A DNA stretch of 64,000 nucleotides, taken from NCBI GenBank assembly GCA_964017185.1, contig OZ024874.1, positions 15,123,957 to 15,187,956 of the forward strand, written 5' to 3'. This document shows positions 1 through 13,620 of this stretch, piece by piece; the first letter of the stretch is position 1, and the number at the start of each line of letters is the position of its first letter. The notes beneath the pieces were generated by a model that did not search any database, was not told the DNA's origin, and saw nothing but the letters and a program-made list of their open reading frames with translations. The DNA is from Rugalucina vietnamica. Lineage: Eukaryota > Mollusca > Bivalvia > Lucinida > Lucinidae. A program made the position numbers and the translations under genes.

Positions 1-720
1 TCACGGAGCTTCAATTGAAGGCCACTACCAATGCGTTCCTCTTAGGAGGTTAAAGGAAAATAATTAATTCATTTGAATGTGATCGCCATGCATGGGGTAC
101 TTCAATTTCCTCCTCTTTTCAAAACAACCAACTCTATAGGAAGAACTCTGAAAGCCCCTATTTATACAGAAATTTCGTTGTTTGCTTTTTCCAGCGCTGC
201 TTTTAGGAAACGCTGTTTCGCGCTCAGGTGTTGTGCATCTCACCTGCTCGATTGGTACCCGATTACTGTAAACTTAAAAGTGTCAAGATATTGTATGATA
301 TTATCAGTTTATTCTCACCGAACCATGTAAGGGATGGGTTTGCAATGGCCTACCCGATCCCAAAATAGCTATAGTAATTTACAAATTGTACCAGTTTACC
401 GATAATGGAACAAGTCCGTTCCCCGATAATGTTGAAGACAGTTCCCCTACAATATTTTTCTCTTTCAAATAAACATGCCTATCGTTCTCTTCGTTCGTGT
501 AACAGCAACGTTTGCACTTATTCCAGAGTGGATACCAGAAAGAATACCACAGAATTTCAATGAAACTTCGTCGAAAAAAGATGAATGAATTCAGAACCAT
601 ACAGAATTGTTTTAAACTTTTTAGTTTAGAGAGATATTGACTTAAAAATGTAAAATATTTTCTATACGTGTAGTCTGATTCCCAAACAGAGACTGAAAAT
701 GTTTATGGTGCTCAATTGGG
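1..720. other. Unannotated left edge
   Basis: I see no gene, RNA or recognisable repeat here. The short open frames lack splice context or protein-like composition. Confidence 0.5.
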
Positions 721-724
721 TCAC

Positions 725-858
725 AAGTGGCATAAGCCAAGATCTGCTTTCGGGCGTGCCAGGTGGTTTTCCTCGGGGTTCTCCCGCTTTCACCCACCTA
801 CTGATTTGCATCGTCTCGATGAGTGAAATAATCTTGACAGGGGCGTTAAACTGAACTA
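725..858 (+). mobile_element. SINE fragment, 3' part
   Basis: This stretch shares a block (CAGGTGGTTTTCCTCGG, then TTCTCCCGCTTTC) and a tail (AATAATCTTGACAGGGGCG, then TTAAACTGAA) with the minus-strand SINE at 24925-25112. That copy also has a tRNA-like head. This copy lacks a clear head, so it looks 5'-truncated. The match was made by eye. Confidence 0.55.
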
Positions 859-862
859 AAAA

Positions 863-895
863 GTGTGCGTGCGTGCGTGCGTGCGTGCGTGCGTA

Positions 896-984
<89 letters not shown>

Positions 985-1066
985 ATCATTGTGTAAGAGT
1001 GTATCTGTATTCGTGTATAGGTATGTATGTGTATGTATGAAAGCACGTGCGTGTGTGCGTGCGCGC

Positions 1067-1137
<71 letters not shown>
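863..1137. repeat. GT/GTGC microsatellite
   Basis: A GTGC run (about 863-893) leads into pure GT (about 893-967). A degenerate GTAT segment follows, then a second GT run (about 1070-1136). The long open frames here on both strands are translations of the repeat and are not genes. Confidence 0.95.
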
Positions 1138-1139
<2 letters not shown>

Positions 1140-1162
1140 ACCTTGGATAATGTTGCAGATCC

Positions 1163-1434
1163 TGATAGTCCGAGGGTCCGATAGTCCGAGGCCCAATAGT
1201 CCGAGGGTCCGATAGTCCGAGGGCCCAATAGTCCGAGGGCCCGCTAGTCCGAGAATCAGAATATTGGTATTGGATTTATTCCATAAATCCTCGGACCATC
1301 GGGCCCTCGGACCATCGGGCCCTCGGACTATCGGGCCCTCGGACCATCGGGCCCTCGGACCATCGGACCCTCGGACCAACGGGCCCTCGGACTATAGGGC
1401 CCTCGGACTATAGGGCCCTCGGAATACCGGGCCA
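1163..1434. mobile_element. Small foldback-like element with inverted 16-bp arms
   Basis: The left arm (1163-1252) is a tandem array of a 16-bp unit of type GATAGTCCGAGGGTCC. The right arm (1290-1434) is the same unit in reverse complement (GGACCATCGGGCCCTC). A core of about 37 bp lies between them. The whole can fold into a long hairpin. This architecture is known from Foldback-type elements. No target-site duplication could be assigned, so a plain inverted minisatellite is the alternative. Confidence 0.6.
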
Positions 1435-2088
1435 CAACCTCTTAAAGGATCTCAGTTTTATTTTTATTATCTACTGCAACGTCCCCAGTAGAAATCTACA
1501 GACATAAACACTACCGCAACGCCCCAACTAGGTATCTACAGTGCCATTCTGTAGCGCAACGTCCCCAGTAGATATCAACAGCGCCATACTCTAGTGCAAC
1601 GTCTTCAGTAAGAATGTACAGTGCCGAACTCTACCACAACGTACCCAGTAGGGATATACCGCACAATTCTCTACCGCAATGTCCCCCATAGTGATAAACA
1701 GTGCCATATTCTAGCACAACGTCCCCTTGTGGATATTCAATGCCAAAGTCTATCGCAAACTCCCTGTTATGAATATACAGCGCCATACTCTACTGCTACG
1801 TCTACAGCATCTATAACGCCTTTCTCTACCGCAACCTCCCCAGTAGGGATCTACAGTGCCATACTCTACCACATCGACCCCAGTTAATATCTACAGAGCC
1901 ATACTCTACCACAACGTACCCAGTAGAGATCAACAGCGCCATACTGTACCACAACGTCTCCAGTAGGTATCTACAGCACCATACTCTATCGCAATGTCCC
2001 CAATAGGGATCTACAATGCCGTATTCCACCACAACGTCCCCAGTAGGGATGTACATGCAGTGCCAAATTCTACAAAACGTTCCCACCT

Positions 2089-2186
2089 CGGTTTTTGGAG
2101 TGGGAATCTTTTTCTGATTGCGCCTTTTCCTGATTCCCACCTCGGTTTTTGGAGTGGGAATCTTTTTCTGATTGCGCCTTTTCCTG
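2089..2186. repeat. Tandem duplication inside satellite A
   Basis: Two adjacent, nearly identical copies of a roughly 52-bp segment (key motif GGTTTTTGGAGTGGGAATC) that is not satellite sequence. They look like a small insertion that then duplicated. Confidence 0.8.
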
Positions 2187-2289
2187 ATCTTTGCCTACTT
2201 GTACCTTCTGTTAGGGATCTACAGAGCCATACCCTACAGCAACGACCAAGTATGGTTCTACAGTGTCATACTGTACCATAACGTAGACA

Positions 2290-2455
2290 GTAGACAGTAG
2301 CAAAACTAATCGATTGATTATTCGATTACTTTTGCAAATCAATTGTAATTGTAATCGAATAAAGCCAGGAAAAAATACTTTTAATCGTAATCGTTAATCG
2401 TTGAAAGTAATTGTAATCGTTAGTGATTAACTTTGAAAGTAATCGATAACAGATC
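2290..2455. repeat. AT-rich ATCGATTA-type insertion in satellite A
   Basis: The 40-bp periodicity is broken by sequence rich in TAATCG/CGATTA motifs in both orientations, such as CTAATCGATTGATTATTCG. It probably folds on itself. The identity is unknown. Confidence 0.6.
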
Positions 2456-2584
2456 TGCCAGGCTCTACCGCAATGGTCCAATAGGGATCTACAGTGCCAT
2501 ATTCTAATACAACATCCCCAATATGGATCTACAGTGCCAAAATCTACCCAACGCCCCTAACCACATACTAAGCAGCTATGTCCC

Positions 2585-2735
2585 CAGTAGTGAAGCCTGG
2601 GTTCCAGTCTGATCCTTTTTTTTTCTTCTTTTTTTTTTAATTGTTCATTTTTTCAGCCTAGCCTGGGTTCCAGTCTGATCTTTTTTTTCTTTTTTTTTTA
2701 ATTTTTCATTTTTTCAGCCTTGGCAACTTTGATTG
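2585..2735. repeat. T-rich tandem duplication in satellite A
   Basis: Two copies of a unit of about 70 bp. Each begins GCCTGGGTTCCAGTCTGATC, runs through a T-rich tract and ends TTCATTTTTTCAGCCT. They interrupt the satellite. Confidence 0.7.
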
Positions 2736-4052
2736 CATTACTATACTGCAACGACTACCCTACCCTACCGCAACGTCCCCAGTAGGGATCAACAGTGCCA
2801 TACTCTACCGCAAAGACCCCAGTACGAATCTACAGCGCCATACTCTACATCAAGTAGAAACAAACAGCGCCATACTCTAGCGCAACGTCCCAAGAAGGAA
2901 TCTACAGTGCCATACTCTACCGCAACGTCCTCAGTAGAGATAATCTGTCACATATTCTACCGCAACGTCCCCAGTAGATATCTACAGCACCAAACTCTAT
3001 CGCAACGTCCCCAGTAGCCTAGCGATCTCTGTAGCGTCATACTCTACTCACCCGTCCCCAGTAGAGATAAACAGCCACATATTCTACCGCAACGTCCCCA
3101 GTAGATATCTACAGCGCCTTACTGTATCCCAACGTCCGCAGAAGCGATCTCTACAGCGCCATATTCTACCATAACGTCCCCAGTAGGAATCTACAGCTAC
3201 ATGCTGAACCGGAACGTCCCCAGTAGTGATCTACAGTACCATACTCTATCGCAACGTCTCCAGTAAGGAACTACAGTGCCATACTCTACCACAACGTACC
3301 CAGTAAGGATATAGAGCTGAACAGCGCGATAATGTATCACAACGGATTCAGTAGGGATATACAGCCACATACTCTACCGTAACGTATCCAGTAATGATCT
3401 AGCGTGACATACTCTTCCACAAGATCCCCAGTAGTGATCTTCAGCGCCATACTCTACCGCAACGTCCGCAGTTTGGATCAACAGTGCCATACTATATTGC
3501 AATGTCCCCGATAGGGATCTACACAGCCATAATCCACCACAACGTCCCCAGTAGGGATATACGACACTATTCTCTACAACAATCTACCAAGTGATATAAA
3601 CAGCTCAATTATTTCCACAAGGTCCGTAGTGGATTTTCAGTGACATACTCTTCCATATTGTTTCCAAATTAAACCTTTAATCTGCAACAATGTACCCAGT
3701 GGAGGTCTACAGCGCCATAATCTGCTACAAAGTCACCAGTAGGGATATAAAGCGCCATACTCTATCCCAACCTACCAAGTAGAGATCAACATCGCCATAA
3801 TCTACCGCAAGGTCCCCAGTATGTATCTTTATTCCATACTCTACCACAACGTACCAAGTTGGGATCTACAGCGACATACTCTGCCGCAACGTCCCCAGTA
3901 GGATTATAAAGTGCCACAACTTCCCCAATACGTATCTTCAGTGTCATGCTCTACCACAACGTCCCAAATAGGGATCTTCAGTGTTATATTCTACCTTAAC
4001 GCCCCAAAGGAATCTACGGTGCCATACTCTACCGCAACGTTTCCAAAACCTC

Positions 4053-4555
4053 AATTCTAAGTTAAATTCGTTTTGCGCAAGAAATCATGGCTGCCTTTTT
4101 GAATGACATCTTGAATACGATAATCACTGCATCTTGATAAGGCAATCTAGCTTGAGTAATGGTTCTGAAAGTTAAAGTGCTTATTGTGTGAATAAAAAAG
4201 TTAAACCAAAATTATGAAAAACCTTGACTTATTTCATCTATACAGTGTTTTTTTTTATCCTGTCTTGAAAAGAAACTATGATAGAATGTAAATACTTATA
4301 CAAAACTGATACCTGTTCATCATTTTGTACTGAAATAACCACAGTTTTGCCAGATAAAAACAATCAGAGACCCCTGTTAAATATTATTATATATTCTGGC
4401 CGCCATCTTAAACGCCATCTTGAAAATACAAAAATGCTCAATGATGCCAAAGTGGCATCACTCAGATTCGTGTAAGGCAATGCCAACTGAACATAATTCA
4501 GTAAAGAAAAAAAACTTTATAACACAATTCCAGGTCAAATTTGTTTTCTGCCGGA
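4053..4555. other. Core between the two inverted satellite arrays
   Basis: A non-satellite spacer of about 0.5 kb. It begins and ends with an imperfect 25-bp direct repeat (4053-4077 and 4526-4550; shared core AAATT, one base, GTTTT). It also contains repeated CATCTTGAA/GCCATCTT motifs. No open frame or RNA gene is recognisable. The satellite changes orientation across this core. Confidence 0.6.
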
Positions 4556-7500
4556 CTAAGGGGACGGTGTGGTAGATTATGGTGCTGTAGACCTCTACTG
4601 GGGACGGTGTGGTAGGATATGGCGCTATAGATCATTCTGGGGACGGTGTGGTAGGGAATATCTCTGTAGATCTCTACAGGGGACGTTTGGGTAGGGAATG
4701 GGGCGACAGATCTCTACTGGGGACAGAATGGTAGGGTATGGTGTTGTAGATCCCTACTGGGGAAGATGCTGAAGAGAATGACACTGTATATCTCTACTGG
4801 GGACGGAGTGGTAGAATATGGCGCTGTTTATCTTTAATGGAGACGGTGTGGTAGACTTCCACACTGTATATCTCTACTGGAGACGGTCCAGTAGAGTAAG
4901 GTGCTGTAGATCTCTACTGGGGACGTTGGGTAGGGAATGAGGTGATAGGTCTCTACTGGGGACGGTATGGTAGATTATGGTGCTGTAGATCTCTACTGGG
5001 GACGGTGTGGTAGGATATGGCGCTGTGGATCTTTACTGGGGACGGTATGGTAGGATATGTCGCTGTATATCTCTACCGGGGACGTTGTGGTAGGGAATGG
5101 GGCGATAGACCTCTACTGGGGACGGAATGGTAGGGTATTGTGTTTTATATCCCCACTGGGGACGATGCTGATTACTGGAGACGGAGTGGAAGGGTATGTC
5201 GCTGTAGATCTCTACTGGGGACGTATTTGTAGTGTAGTTTTGTTTTATATGTCTACTCGGAACGTTGAAATATGTAGCTGTAGATCTCCACTGGGGACGT
5301 AACGGTAGGGAATTGGACGATATATCTTTACTGGGGACGGTGTGGTAGGGTATGTCGCTGTAGATCTCTACTGGGGACGTTGTGGTAGGGAATGGGGTGA
5401 TAGATCTCTACTGGGGACGGTGTGGTAGATTATGGTGCTGTAGATCTCTACTGGGGACGACGTGGTAGGATGTGGCGCTGTAGATCTTTACTGGGGACGG
5501 TATCGTAGGATATGTCGCTGTAGATCTCTACTGGGGACGTTGTGGTAGGGAATGGGGCGATAGATCTTTACTGGGGACGGAATAGTAGGGTATGGTGGTT
5601 TAGATCCCTACTGGGGACGATGCTAAAGAGAATGACACTGTATATCTCTACTGGGGACGGAATGGTAGGGTATGGCGCTGTATATCTCTACTTAAGACGG
5701 TGTGGTAGACTAACTCACCGTAGATCTCTATTGGGTACGATCCTGTAGAGTTTGGTGCTGTAGATCTCTACTGGGAACGGTGTGTTAGGGTATGTAGCTG
5801 TAAATCTCTACTGTGAACGCATTGGTAAAGTAGTTCGCTTTAGATCTCTACTGGGGACGGTGTGATAGGGATTGGGGCGAAATATCTCTACTGGAGACGG
5901 TGTGGTAGATTATGGTGTTGTAGATCTCTACTGGGGACCGTGTGGTAGGGTATGTCGCTGAAGATCTCTACTGGGGACGATGTGGTAGGAAATGGGGCGA
6001 TGGATCTCTACTGGGGACGGAACGGTAGGATATGGTGTAGTAAATCCCTACTGGGGACAATGCTAAAGAAAATGACACAGTATATCTCTTCTAGGGACGG
6101 GGTGGTAGGGTATGGCGCTGTATGACTCTTTATTTCTCTACTGGAGACGGTGTGGGAGACTACCGCACTGTATATCTCTACTGGGGACGTTGTGGTAGGG
6201 AATGGGGCAATACATATCTCTACTGGGGACGGAATGGTAGTGTATGGTGTTGTAGATACCTACTGTGAAGGATACTGAAGAGAATGATACTGTATATCTC
6301 TAGTGGAGACGGTGTGGTAGAATACCGCTATGTAGATCTCTACTGGGGACGGTCCGGTAGAATATGGTGCAGTAGATCTCTACTGGAGACGTATTGGTAG
6401 AGTAGTTCGCTTTAGATATCTACTCGGGACAGTGTGATAGGGTATGTAGAGGTGGATCTCTACTGGGGACGTTAAGGTAGGAAATGGGGCGATAGATCTC
6501 TACTGGGACGGTGTGGTAGGGTATGTCACTGTAGATCTCTACCGAGGACATTATGGTAGGGAAAATGTCGATGGATCTCTACCGTGGACGGAGTGATAGG
6601 GTATGGCGCTGTAGATCTCTACTGGGGACGTTGTGGCACGGAATTGGGCGATTGATCTCTACTGGGGACGGAATGGTCGGGTATGTTGTTGTAGATCCCT
6701 ACTGGGGATGATGCTGAAGAAAATGACACTGAATATCTCTACTGGGGACGGAGTGGTAGGGTATGGCGCTGTATATCTCTACTGGTGACGGTGTGGTAGA
6801 CTACCGCATTGTAGATCTCTACTGGGTATGGTCCAGTAGATAATGGTTATGTAGATCTCTACTGGGGACGGTGTGGTAGGGTATATCGCTGGTGATCTCT
6901 ACTGGGGACGTATTGGTAGAGTAGTTCGTTTTAGATGTCTACTTGGGACTGTGTGATAGGGTATGTAGCTGTAGATCTCTACTGGGGAAGTTGTGGTAGG
7001 GAATGGGTCGATATATCTCTACTGGGGACGGTGTGGTAGATTAATGTGCTGTAGATCTTTACTTGAGACGGAATGATAGGGTATGGTGTTGTATATCCCT
7101 ACTGGGGACGATGCTAAAGAGAATGACACTATATATCTCTACTTGGGACGGAGTGGTAGGGTATGGCGCTATATATCTCTACTGGAGACGGTGTGGTAGA
7201 CTACTGCACTGTACAGTAGATCTCTACTGGGGACGCCCCAGTAGAGTATGGTGCTGTAAATCTCTACTGGGGACGGTGTGGTAGGGTATATCGCTGTATA
7301 TCTCTACTGGGGACGTATTGGTGGAGTAGTTCGCTTAAGATGTTTACTTGGGACGGTGAGATAGGGAATGTAGCTGTAGATCTTCACTGGGGACGTTGTG
7401 GTAGGGAATTGAACGATATTATTTTTACTGGGGACGGTGTGGTAGGGTATGTCTCTGTAGATCTCTTCTTTGGACGTTGTGGTAGGGTATGGGTCGATAT

Positions 7501-10500
7501 ATCTCTACTGGGGACGGTGTGGTAGATTATGGTGCTGTAAATCACTACTTGGTACGCTGTGGTAGGTTATGGCGCTGTAGATCTTTACTGGGGTCGGTGT
7601 GGTAGGGTATGTCGCTGCAGATCTCTACTGGGGACGTTATGGTAGAAATGGGTCCATTTATCGCTACTGGGGACGGTGTGGTAGATTAAGGTGCTGTAGA
7701 TCTCTACTGGGGACGTTGTGGTAGGGACAGGGGCGATAGATCTCTACTGGAGAGGGAATGGTGGGGTATGGTGTTGTAGATCCCTACTGGGGGACGATGC
7801 TGAAGAGAATGACACTGTATATCCCTACTGGGGACGGAGTGGTAGTGTATGGCGCTGTATATCTCTACTGGAGACGGTGCGGTAGACTACCGCACTGTAG
7901 AATTCTACTGGGTATAGAGTAGAGTATCCAGTAGAGTATAGTGTTGTACATCTCTACTGAGGACGGTGTGGTAGGGTATGTCGCTGAAGATCTCTACTGG
8001 GGACGTATTGGTAGAGTAGATCGCTTTAAATGTCTACTTAGGACTGTGTGATAGGGTATGTTGCTGTAGATCTCTACTTGGGACGTTGTGGTAGGGAATG
8101 GGGCGATAGATTTGTACTTGGGACGGTGTGGTAGGGTATGTCGCTGTAGATCTCTACTGGGGACGTTGTGATAGGGAATGGGTCGATAGATATTTACTAG
8201 GGACGGTGTGGTAGATTATGTAGATCTCTTCTGGGGACGGTGTGGTACGGTATGGCGCTGTAAATCTTTACTGGGGACGGTGTGGTAGGGTATGTAGCTG
8301 TAGATCCCTACTTGGGACGATGACGGAGAGAATGACACAGTACATCTCTACAAGGGACGGAGTGGTAGCGTATGGCGCTGTATATCTCTACTGGGGAGGG
8401 TGTGATAGACTACCGCACTGTAGATCTCTACTGAGGAAGGTCCAGTAGAATATAGTGCTAGATCTCTACTGGAGACGGTGTGGTAGGTTATGGCTTTGTA
8501 TATCTCTACTGGGGACGGTGTGGTAGGGTATGTCGCTGTATATCTCTACTGGGGGCGTTGTGGTAGAGAATAGGTCGAAATCTCTACAGGGGACAGAATG
8601 GTAGGGTATGGTGTTGTGGATCTCTACAGGGGACGATGCTGAAGAGAATGACACTATATATCTCTACTGAGGACGGAATGGTAGGTTATGGCGCTGTATG
8701 TATGACTGGAGACGGTGTGGTAGACTACCGCAATGCAGATCTCAACTGGGGACGTTGTGGTTGGGAATGGGGCAATAGATCTCTACTGCGGACGCAGTGG
8801 TGGGGTATGGTGTTGTAGAACCCTACTGGAGACGATGCTGAAGGGAATGACACTGCATATCTCTACTGGGGACGCTGTGGTAGGGTTTGGCGCTGTATAT
8901 CTCTACTGGAGACGGTGTGGTAGAATACCGAACTGTAGATCTCTACTGTGGACGGTCCAATAGAATATGGTGCTGTTGATCTCTACTGGGAACGGAATGG
9001 TAGGGTATGTCGCTTTAGATCTCTACTGGGGACGTTGTGGTAGGAAATTGGGCGATAGATCTCTACTGGGGATGGAATGGTAGGGCATGGTGTTGTTGAT
9101 CCCTACTGGGGACGATGCTGAAGAGAATTACACAGTATATCTCTACTGGAGCGGTGTTGAAGGATATGGCGTTGTATATCTCTACTGGATACGGTGTAGT
9201 AGAAACCGCACTGTAGATCTCTACTGGGGACGGTCCTGTAAAATATGGTGCCGTAGATATCTACTTGGGACGGTGCGGTAGGTTATGGCGCTGTTGATCT
9301 TTACTGGGGACGGTGTGGTAGGGTATGTCGCTGTAGATCTCTACTGGGGACGTTGTGGTAGGGAATGGGGCGAAAGATCTCTACTTGGGACGAAATGGTA
9401 GGGTATGGTGTTGTAGATCCCTACTGGGGACGATGCTGAAGAGAATGACACTGTATTATCTTTCTGGGGACGGAGTGGTAGGGTATGGCGCTGTATATCT
9501 CTACTGGAGACGGTGTGGTACACTACTGCATTGTAGATCTCTACTGGGGACGGTCCAGTAGAATATGGTGCTGTAGATCTCTACTGGGGACGGTGTGGTA
9601 GGGCATGTCACTGTAGATCTCTCCTGGGGACGGTGTGGTAGGAAATGGGGCGATAGATCTCTACTGTGGACGGAATGGAAGGGTATGGTGTTGTTGATCC
9701 CTACTGGGGACGATGATGAAGAGAATGACACTGTCAATCTCTACTGGGGACGGTGTGGTAGGTTATGGCGCAGTATGTCTCTACTTGAGACGGTGTGGTA
9801 GACTACCGCAATGTAGATCTCTACTGGGGACGTTGTGGTAGGGAATGGGGCAATAGATCTCTACTGAGGACGCAATGGTGGGGTATGGTGTTGTAGATCC
9901 CTACTGGGGACGATGCTGAAGAGAATGACACTGCATATCTCTACTGGGGACGGTGTGGTAGGATATGGTACTGTATATCTCTACTGGAGACGGTGTGGTA
10001 GAATACCGTACTGTAGATCTCTACTGGGAACGGTCCAGTAGAATACGGTGCTGTAGATCTCAACTGGGGACGGTGTGGTAGAGTATGTCGCTTTAGATCT
10101 CTACTGGGGACGTTGTGGTAGGAAATGGGGCGATAGATCTCTACTGGGGACCGAATGGTAGGGTATGTTCTTGTTGATCCCTTCTGGGGACGATGCTGAA
10201 GAGAATGACACAGTATATCTCTATTGGGGACGGTGTGGTAGGATATGGCGTTGTATATCTCTACTGGAGATGGTGTGGTAGTAAACCGTATTGTAGATCT
10301 CTACTGGGGACGGGCCAGTAGAATATGGTGCTGTAGATCTCTACTGGGGACGGTGTGGTAGGTTATTGCGCTGTGGATCTTTACTGGGGATGTTGTGGAA
10401 GGTTATGGCGCTGTGGATCCTTACTGGGGACGGTGTGGTAGGGTATGTCGCTGTAGATCTCTACTGGGGACGTTGTGGTAGGGAATGTGGCGATAGATCT

Positions 10501-13400
10501 CTACTGGGGACGGAATGGTAGGGTATGGTGTTGTAGATCCCTACTGGGGACGATGCTGAAGAGAATGACACTGTATTATCTTTCTGGGGACGGAGTGGTA
10601 GGGTATGGCGCTGTATATCTCTACTGGAGACGGTGTGGTACACTACTGCATTGTAGATCTCTACTGGGGACGGTCCAGTAGAATATGGTGCTGTAGATCT
10701 CTACTGGGGACGGTGTGGTAGGGCATGTCACTGTAGATCTCTCCTGGGGACGGTGTGGTAGGAAATGGGGCGATAGATCTCTACTGTGGACGGAATGGAA
10801 GGGTATGGTGTTGTTGATCCCTACTGGGGACGATGATGAAGAGAATGACACTGTCAATCTCTACTGGGGACGGTGTGGTAGGTTATGGCGCAGTATGTCT
10901 CTACTTGAGACGGTGTGGTAGACTACCGCAATGTAGATCTCTACTGGGGACGTTGTGGTAGGGAATGGGGCAATAGATCTCTACTGAGGACGCAATGGTG
11001 GGGTATGGTGTTGTAGATCCCTACTGGGGACGATGCTGAAGAGAATGACACTGCATATCTCTACTGGGGACGGTGTGGTAGGATATGGTACTGTATATCT
11101 CTACTGGAGACGGTGTGGTAGAATACCGTACTGTAGATCTCTACTGGGAACGGTCCAGTAGAATACGGTGCTGTAGATCTCAACTGGGGACGGTGTGGTA
11201 GAGTATGTCGCTTTAGATCTCTACTGGGGACGTTGTGGTAGGAAATGGGGCGATAGATCTCTACTGGGGACCGAATGGTAGGGTATGTTCTTGTTGATCC
11301 CTTCTGGGGACGATGCTGAAGAGAATGACACAGTATATCTCTATTGGGGACGGTGTGGTAGGATATGGCGTTGTATATCTCTACTGGAGATGGTGTGGTA
11401 GTAAACCGTATTGTAGATCTCTACTGGGGACGGGCCAGTAGAATATGGTGCTGTAGATCTCTACTGGGGACGGTGTGGTAGGTTATTGCGCTGTGGATCT
11501 TTACTGGGGATGTTGTGGAAGGTTATGGCGCTGTGGATCCTTACTGGGGACGGTGTGGTAGGGTATGTCGCTGTAGATCTCTACTGGGGACGTTGTGGTA
11601 GGGAATGTGGCGATAGATCTCTACTGGGGACGGAATGGTAGGGTATGGTGTTGTAGATCCCTACTGGGGACGATGCTGAAGAGAATAACACTGTATATCT
11701 CTACTGGAGACGGAGTGGTAGGGTATGGCGCTGTATATCTCTACTGGAGACGGTGTGGTACACTACCGCATTGTAGATCTCTACTGGGGACGGTCCAGTA
11801 GAATATGGTGCTGTAGATCTCTCCTGGGGACGTTGTGGTAGGAAATGGGGCGATAGATCTCTACTCGGGACGGAATTGAAGGATATGGTGTTGTTGATCC
11901 CTACTGGGGACGATGATGAAGAGAATGACACTGTTAATCTCTACTGGGGACGGTGTGGTAGGGTATGGCGCTGTATGTTTTTACTGGAGACGGTGTGGTA
12001 GACTACCGCAATGTAAATCTCTACTGGGGACGTTGTGCTAGGGAATGGGGCAATAGATCTCTACTGAGGACGCAATGGTGGGGTATGGTGTTGTAGATCC
12101 CTACAGGGGACGATGCTGAAAAGAATGACACTGTATATCTCTACTGGGGACGGAGTGGTAGGGTATGGCGCTGTATATCTCTACTGGAGACGGTGTGGTA
12201 CAGTACCCCCGCATTGTAGATCTCTACTGGGGACGGTCCAGTAGAATATGATGCTGTAGATCTCTACTGGGGACGGTGTGGTAGGGTATGTCGCTGTAGA
12301 TCTCTACTGGGGACGGTGTGGTAGGAAATGGGGCGATAGATCTCTACTGGGGACGGAATGGAAGGGTATGGTGTTGTTGATCCCTACTGGGGACGGTGAT
12401 GAAGAGAATGACACTGTTAATCCCTACTGGGGACGCTGTGGTAGGGTTTGGCGCTGTATGTCTCTACTAGAGACGGTGTGGTAGACTACCCCAATGTAGA
12501 TCTCTACTGGGGACGTTGTGGTAGGGAACGGGGCAAAATATCTCTACTGGGGACGCAATGGTGGGGTATGGTGTTGTAGATCCCTACTGGGGACGATGCT
12601 GAAGAGAATGACACTGCATATCTCTACTGGGGACGGAGTGGTAGGATATGGCGCTGTATATCTTTACTGGGGAAGGTGTGGTGGAATACCCGACTGTAGA
12701 TATCAACTGGGGACGGTCCAGTAGAATATGGTGCTTTAGATCTCTACTGAGGACGGTGTGGTAGGGTATGTCGCTTTAGATCTCTAAAGCGTTGTAGGGA
12801 CGTTGTAGTAGGAAATGGGGCGATAGATCTCTACTGGGGACGGAATGGTAGGGTGTGGTGTTGTTGATCCCTACTGGGGACGATGCTGAAGAGACTGACA
12901 CATTATATCTCTACTGGGGACGGTGTGGTAGGATATGGCGTTGTATATCTCTACTGGAGACGGTGTGGTAGAATACCGTACTGTAGATCTCTACTGGGGA
13001 CGGTCCAGTAGAATATGGTGCTGTAGATCTCTACTGGGGATGGTGTGGTAGGGTATGTCGCTTTAGATCTTTACTGGAGACGGTGTGGTAGGGTATGGCG
13101 CTGTATATCTCTACTGGAGACGGTGTGGTAGAATACCGTACTGTAGATCTCTACTGGGGACGGTCCAGTAGAATATGGTGCTGTGGATCTCTACTGGGGA
13201 TGGTGTGGTAGGTTATGGCGCTGTGGATCCTTACTGGGGACGGTGTGGTAGGGTATGTCGCTGTAGATCTCTACTGGGGACGTTGTGTTAGGGAATGGGG
13301 CGATAGATCTCTACTGGGGACGGAATGGTAGGGAATGGTGTTGTAGATCCCTACTGGGGACGATGCTGAAGAGAATGACACTGTATATGTCTACTGGGGA
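4556..13400 (+). repeat. 40-bp satellite, array B
   Basis: Roughly 220 monomers of 40 bp (TAGATCTCTACTGGGGACGG followed by TGTGGTAGGGTATGGCGCTG). Most carry AGATCT, so BglII should cut the array into a 40-bp ladder. Recognisable variants recur in order (GCTGAAGAGAATGACACTG, then GGTAGACTACCGCACTG, then GGTCCAGTAGAATATGG), so there is higher-order structure of several monomers. The many 60-80 aa open frames are phase artefacts of the repeat. Confidence 0.96.
9418..11680 (+). repeat. 1,120-bp higher-order duplication in satellite B
   Basis: About 9418-10560 and 10538-11680 are nearly identical when offset by exactly 1,120 bp (28 x 40). Private variants recur at the same offset, such as CTGTATTATCTTTCTGGGG (about 9451 and 10571) and TTACTGGGGATGTTGTGG (10381 and 11501). 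Neighbouring monomers are far more diverged. This points to a very recent unequal exchange, or to an assembly duplication. Confidence 0.92.
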
Positions 13401-13620
13401 CATTGTTACGACATCACCCTTAAACCACTGATAGTTCTCCATTGTAGAATATAAATATAAAACTTAGATCCTTTAAGAGCAGTGGAAATGGGTGTTTAGG
13501 CTACTTTAGGCTCTTCAGATAGCCTATATGGCATACTATATGCCAACAATGAAAATCGCGGTGTTTAGGACAAACACGTTGTCTTTCGCTGTTCAATAGA
13601 TCTGCAGTACTAAATTACAA
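13401..13620. other. Flank of the satellite, nothing recognised
   Basis: AT-rich sequence with no gene seen. The phrase TTAGATCCTTT also occurs near 23035, so some of it may be old repeat. Confidence 0.4.

Larger units (their letters stand above)
1470..4050 (-). repeat. 40-bp satellite, array A (inverted relative to array B)
   Basis: About 60 diverged monomers of 40 bp, in the phase TACTCTACCGCAACGTCC, then CCAGTAGGGATCTACAGC, then GCCA. The monomer is the reverse complement of the one in array B (4556-13400). The array is interrupted near 2089-2186, 2290-2455 and 2585-2735. Monomers are more diverged from each other than those in array B around 9.4-11.7 kb, suggesting an older or unhomogenised array. 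Confidence 0.93.

Noticed and set aside
846..1379. 177-aa and other open frames across the GT repeat
   Set aside because: They are translations of GT/CA runs and of the 16-bp array, with no protein-like composition.
4556..13400. Dozens of 60-80 aa open frames
   Set aside because: The same peptides recur because 40-bp monomers repeat; no start context or conservation independent of the repeat.
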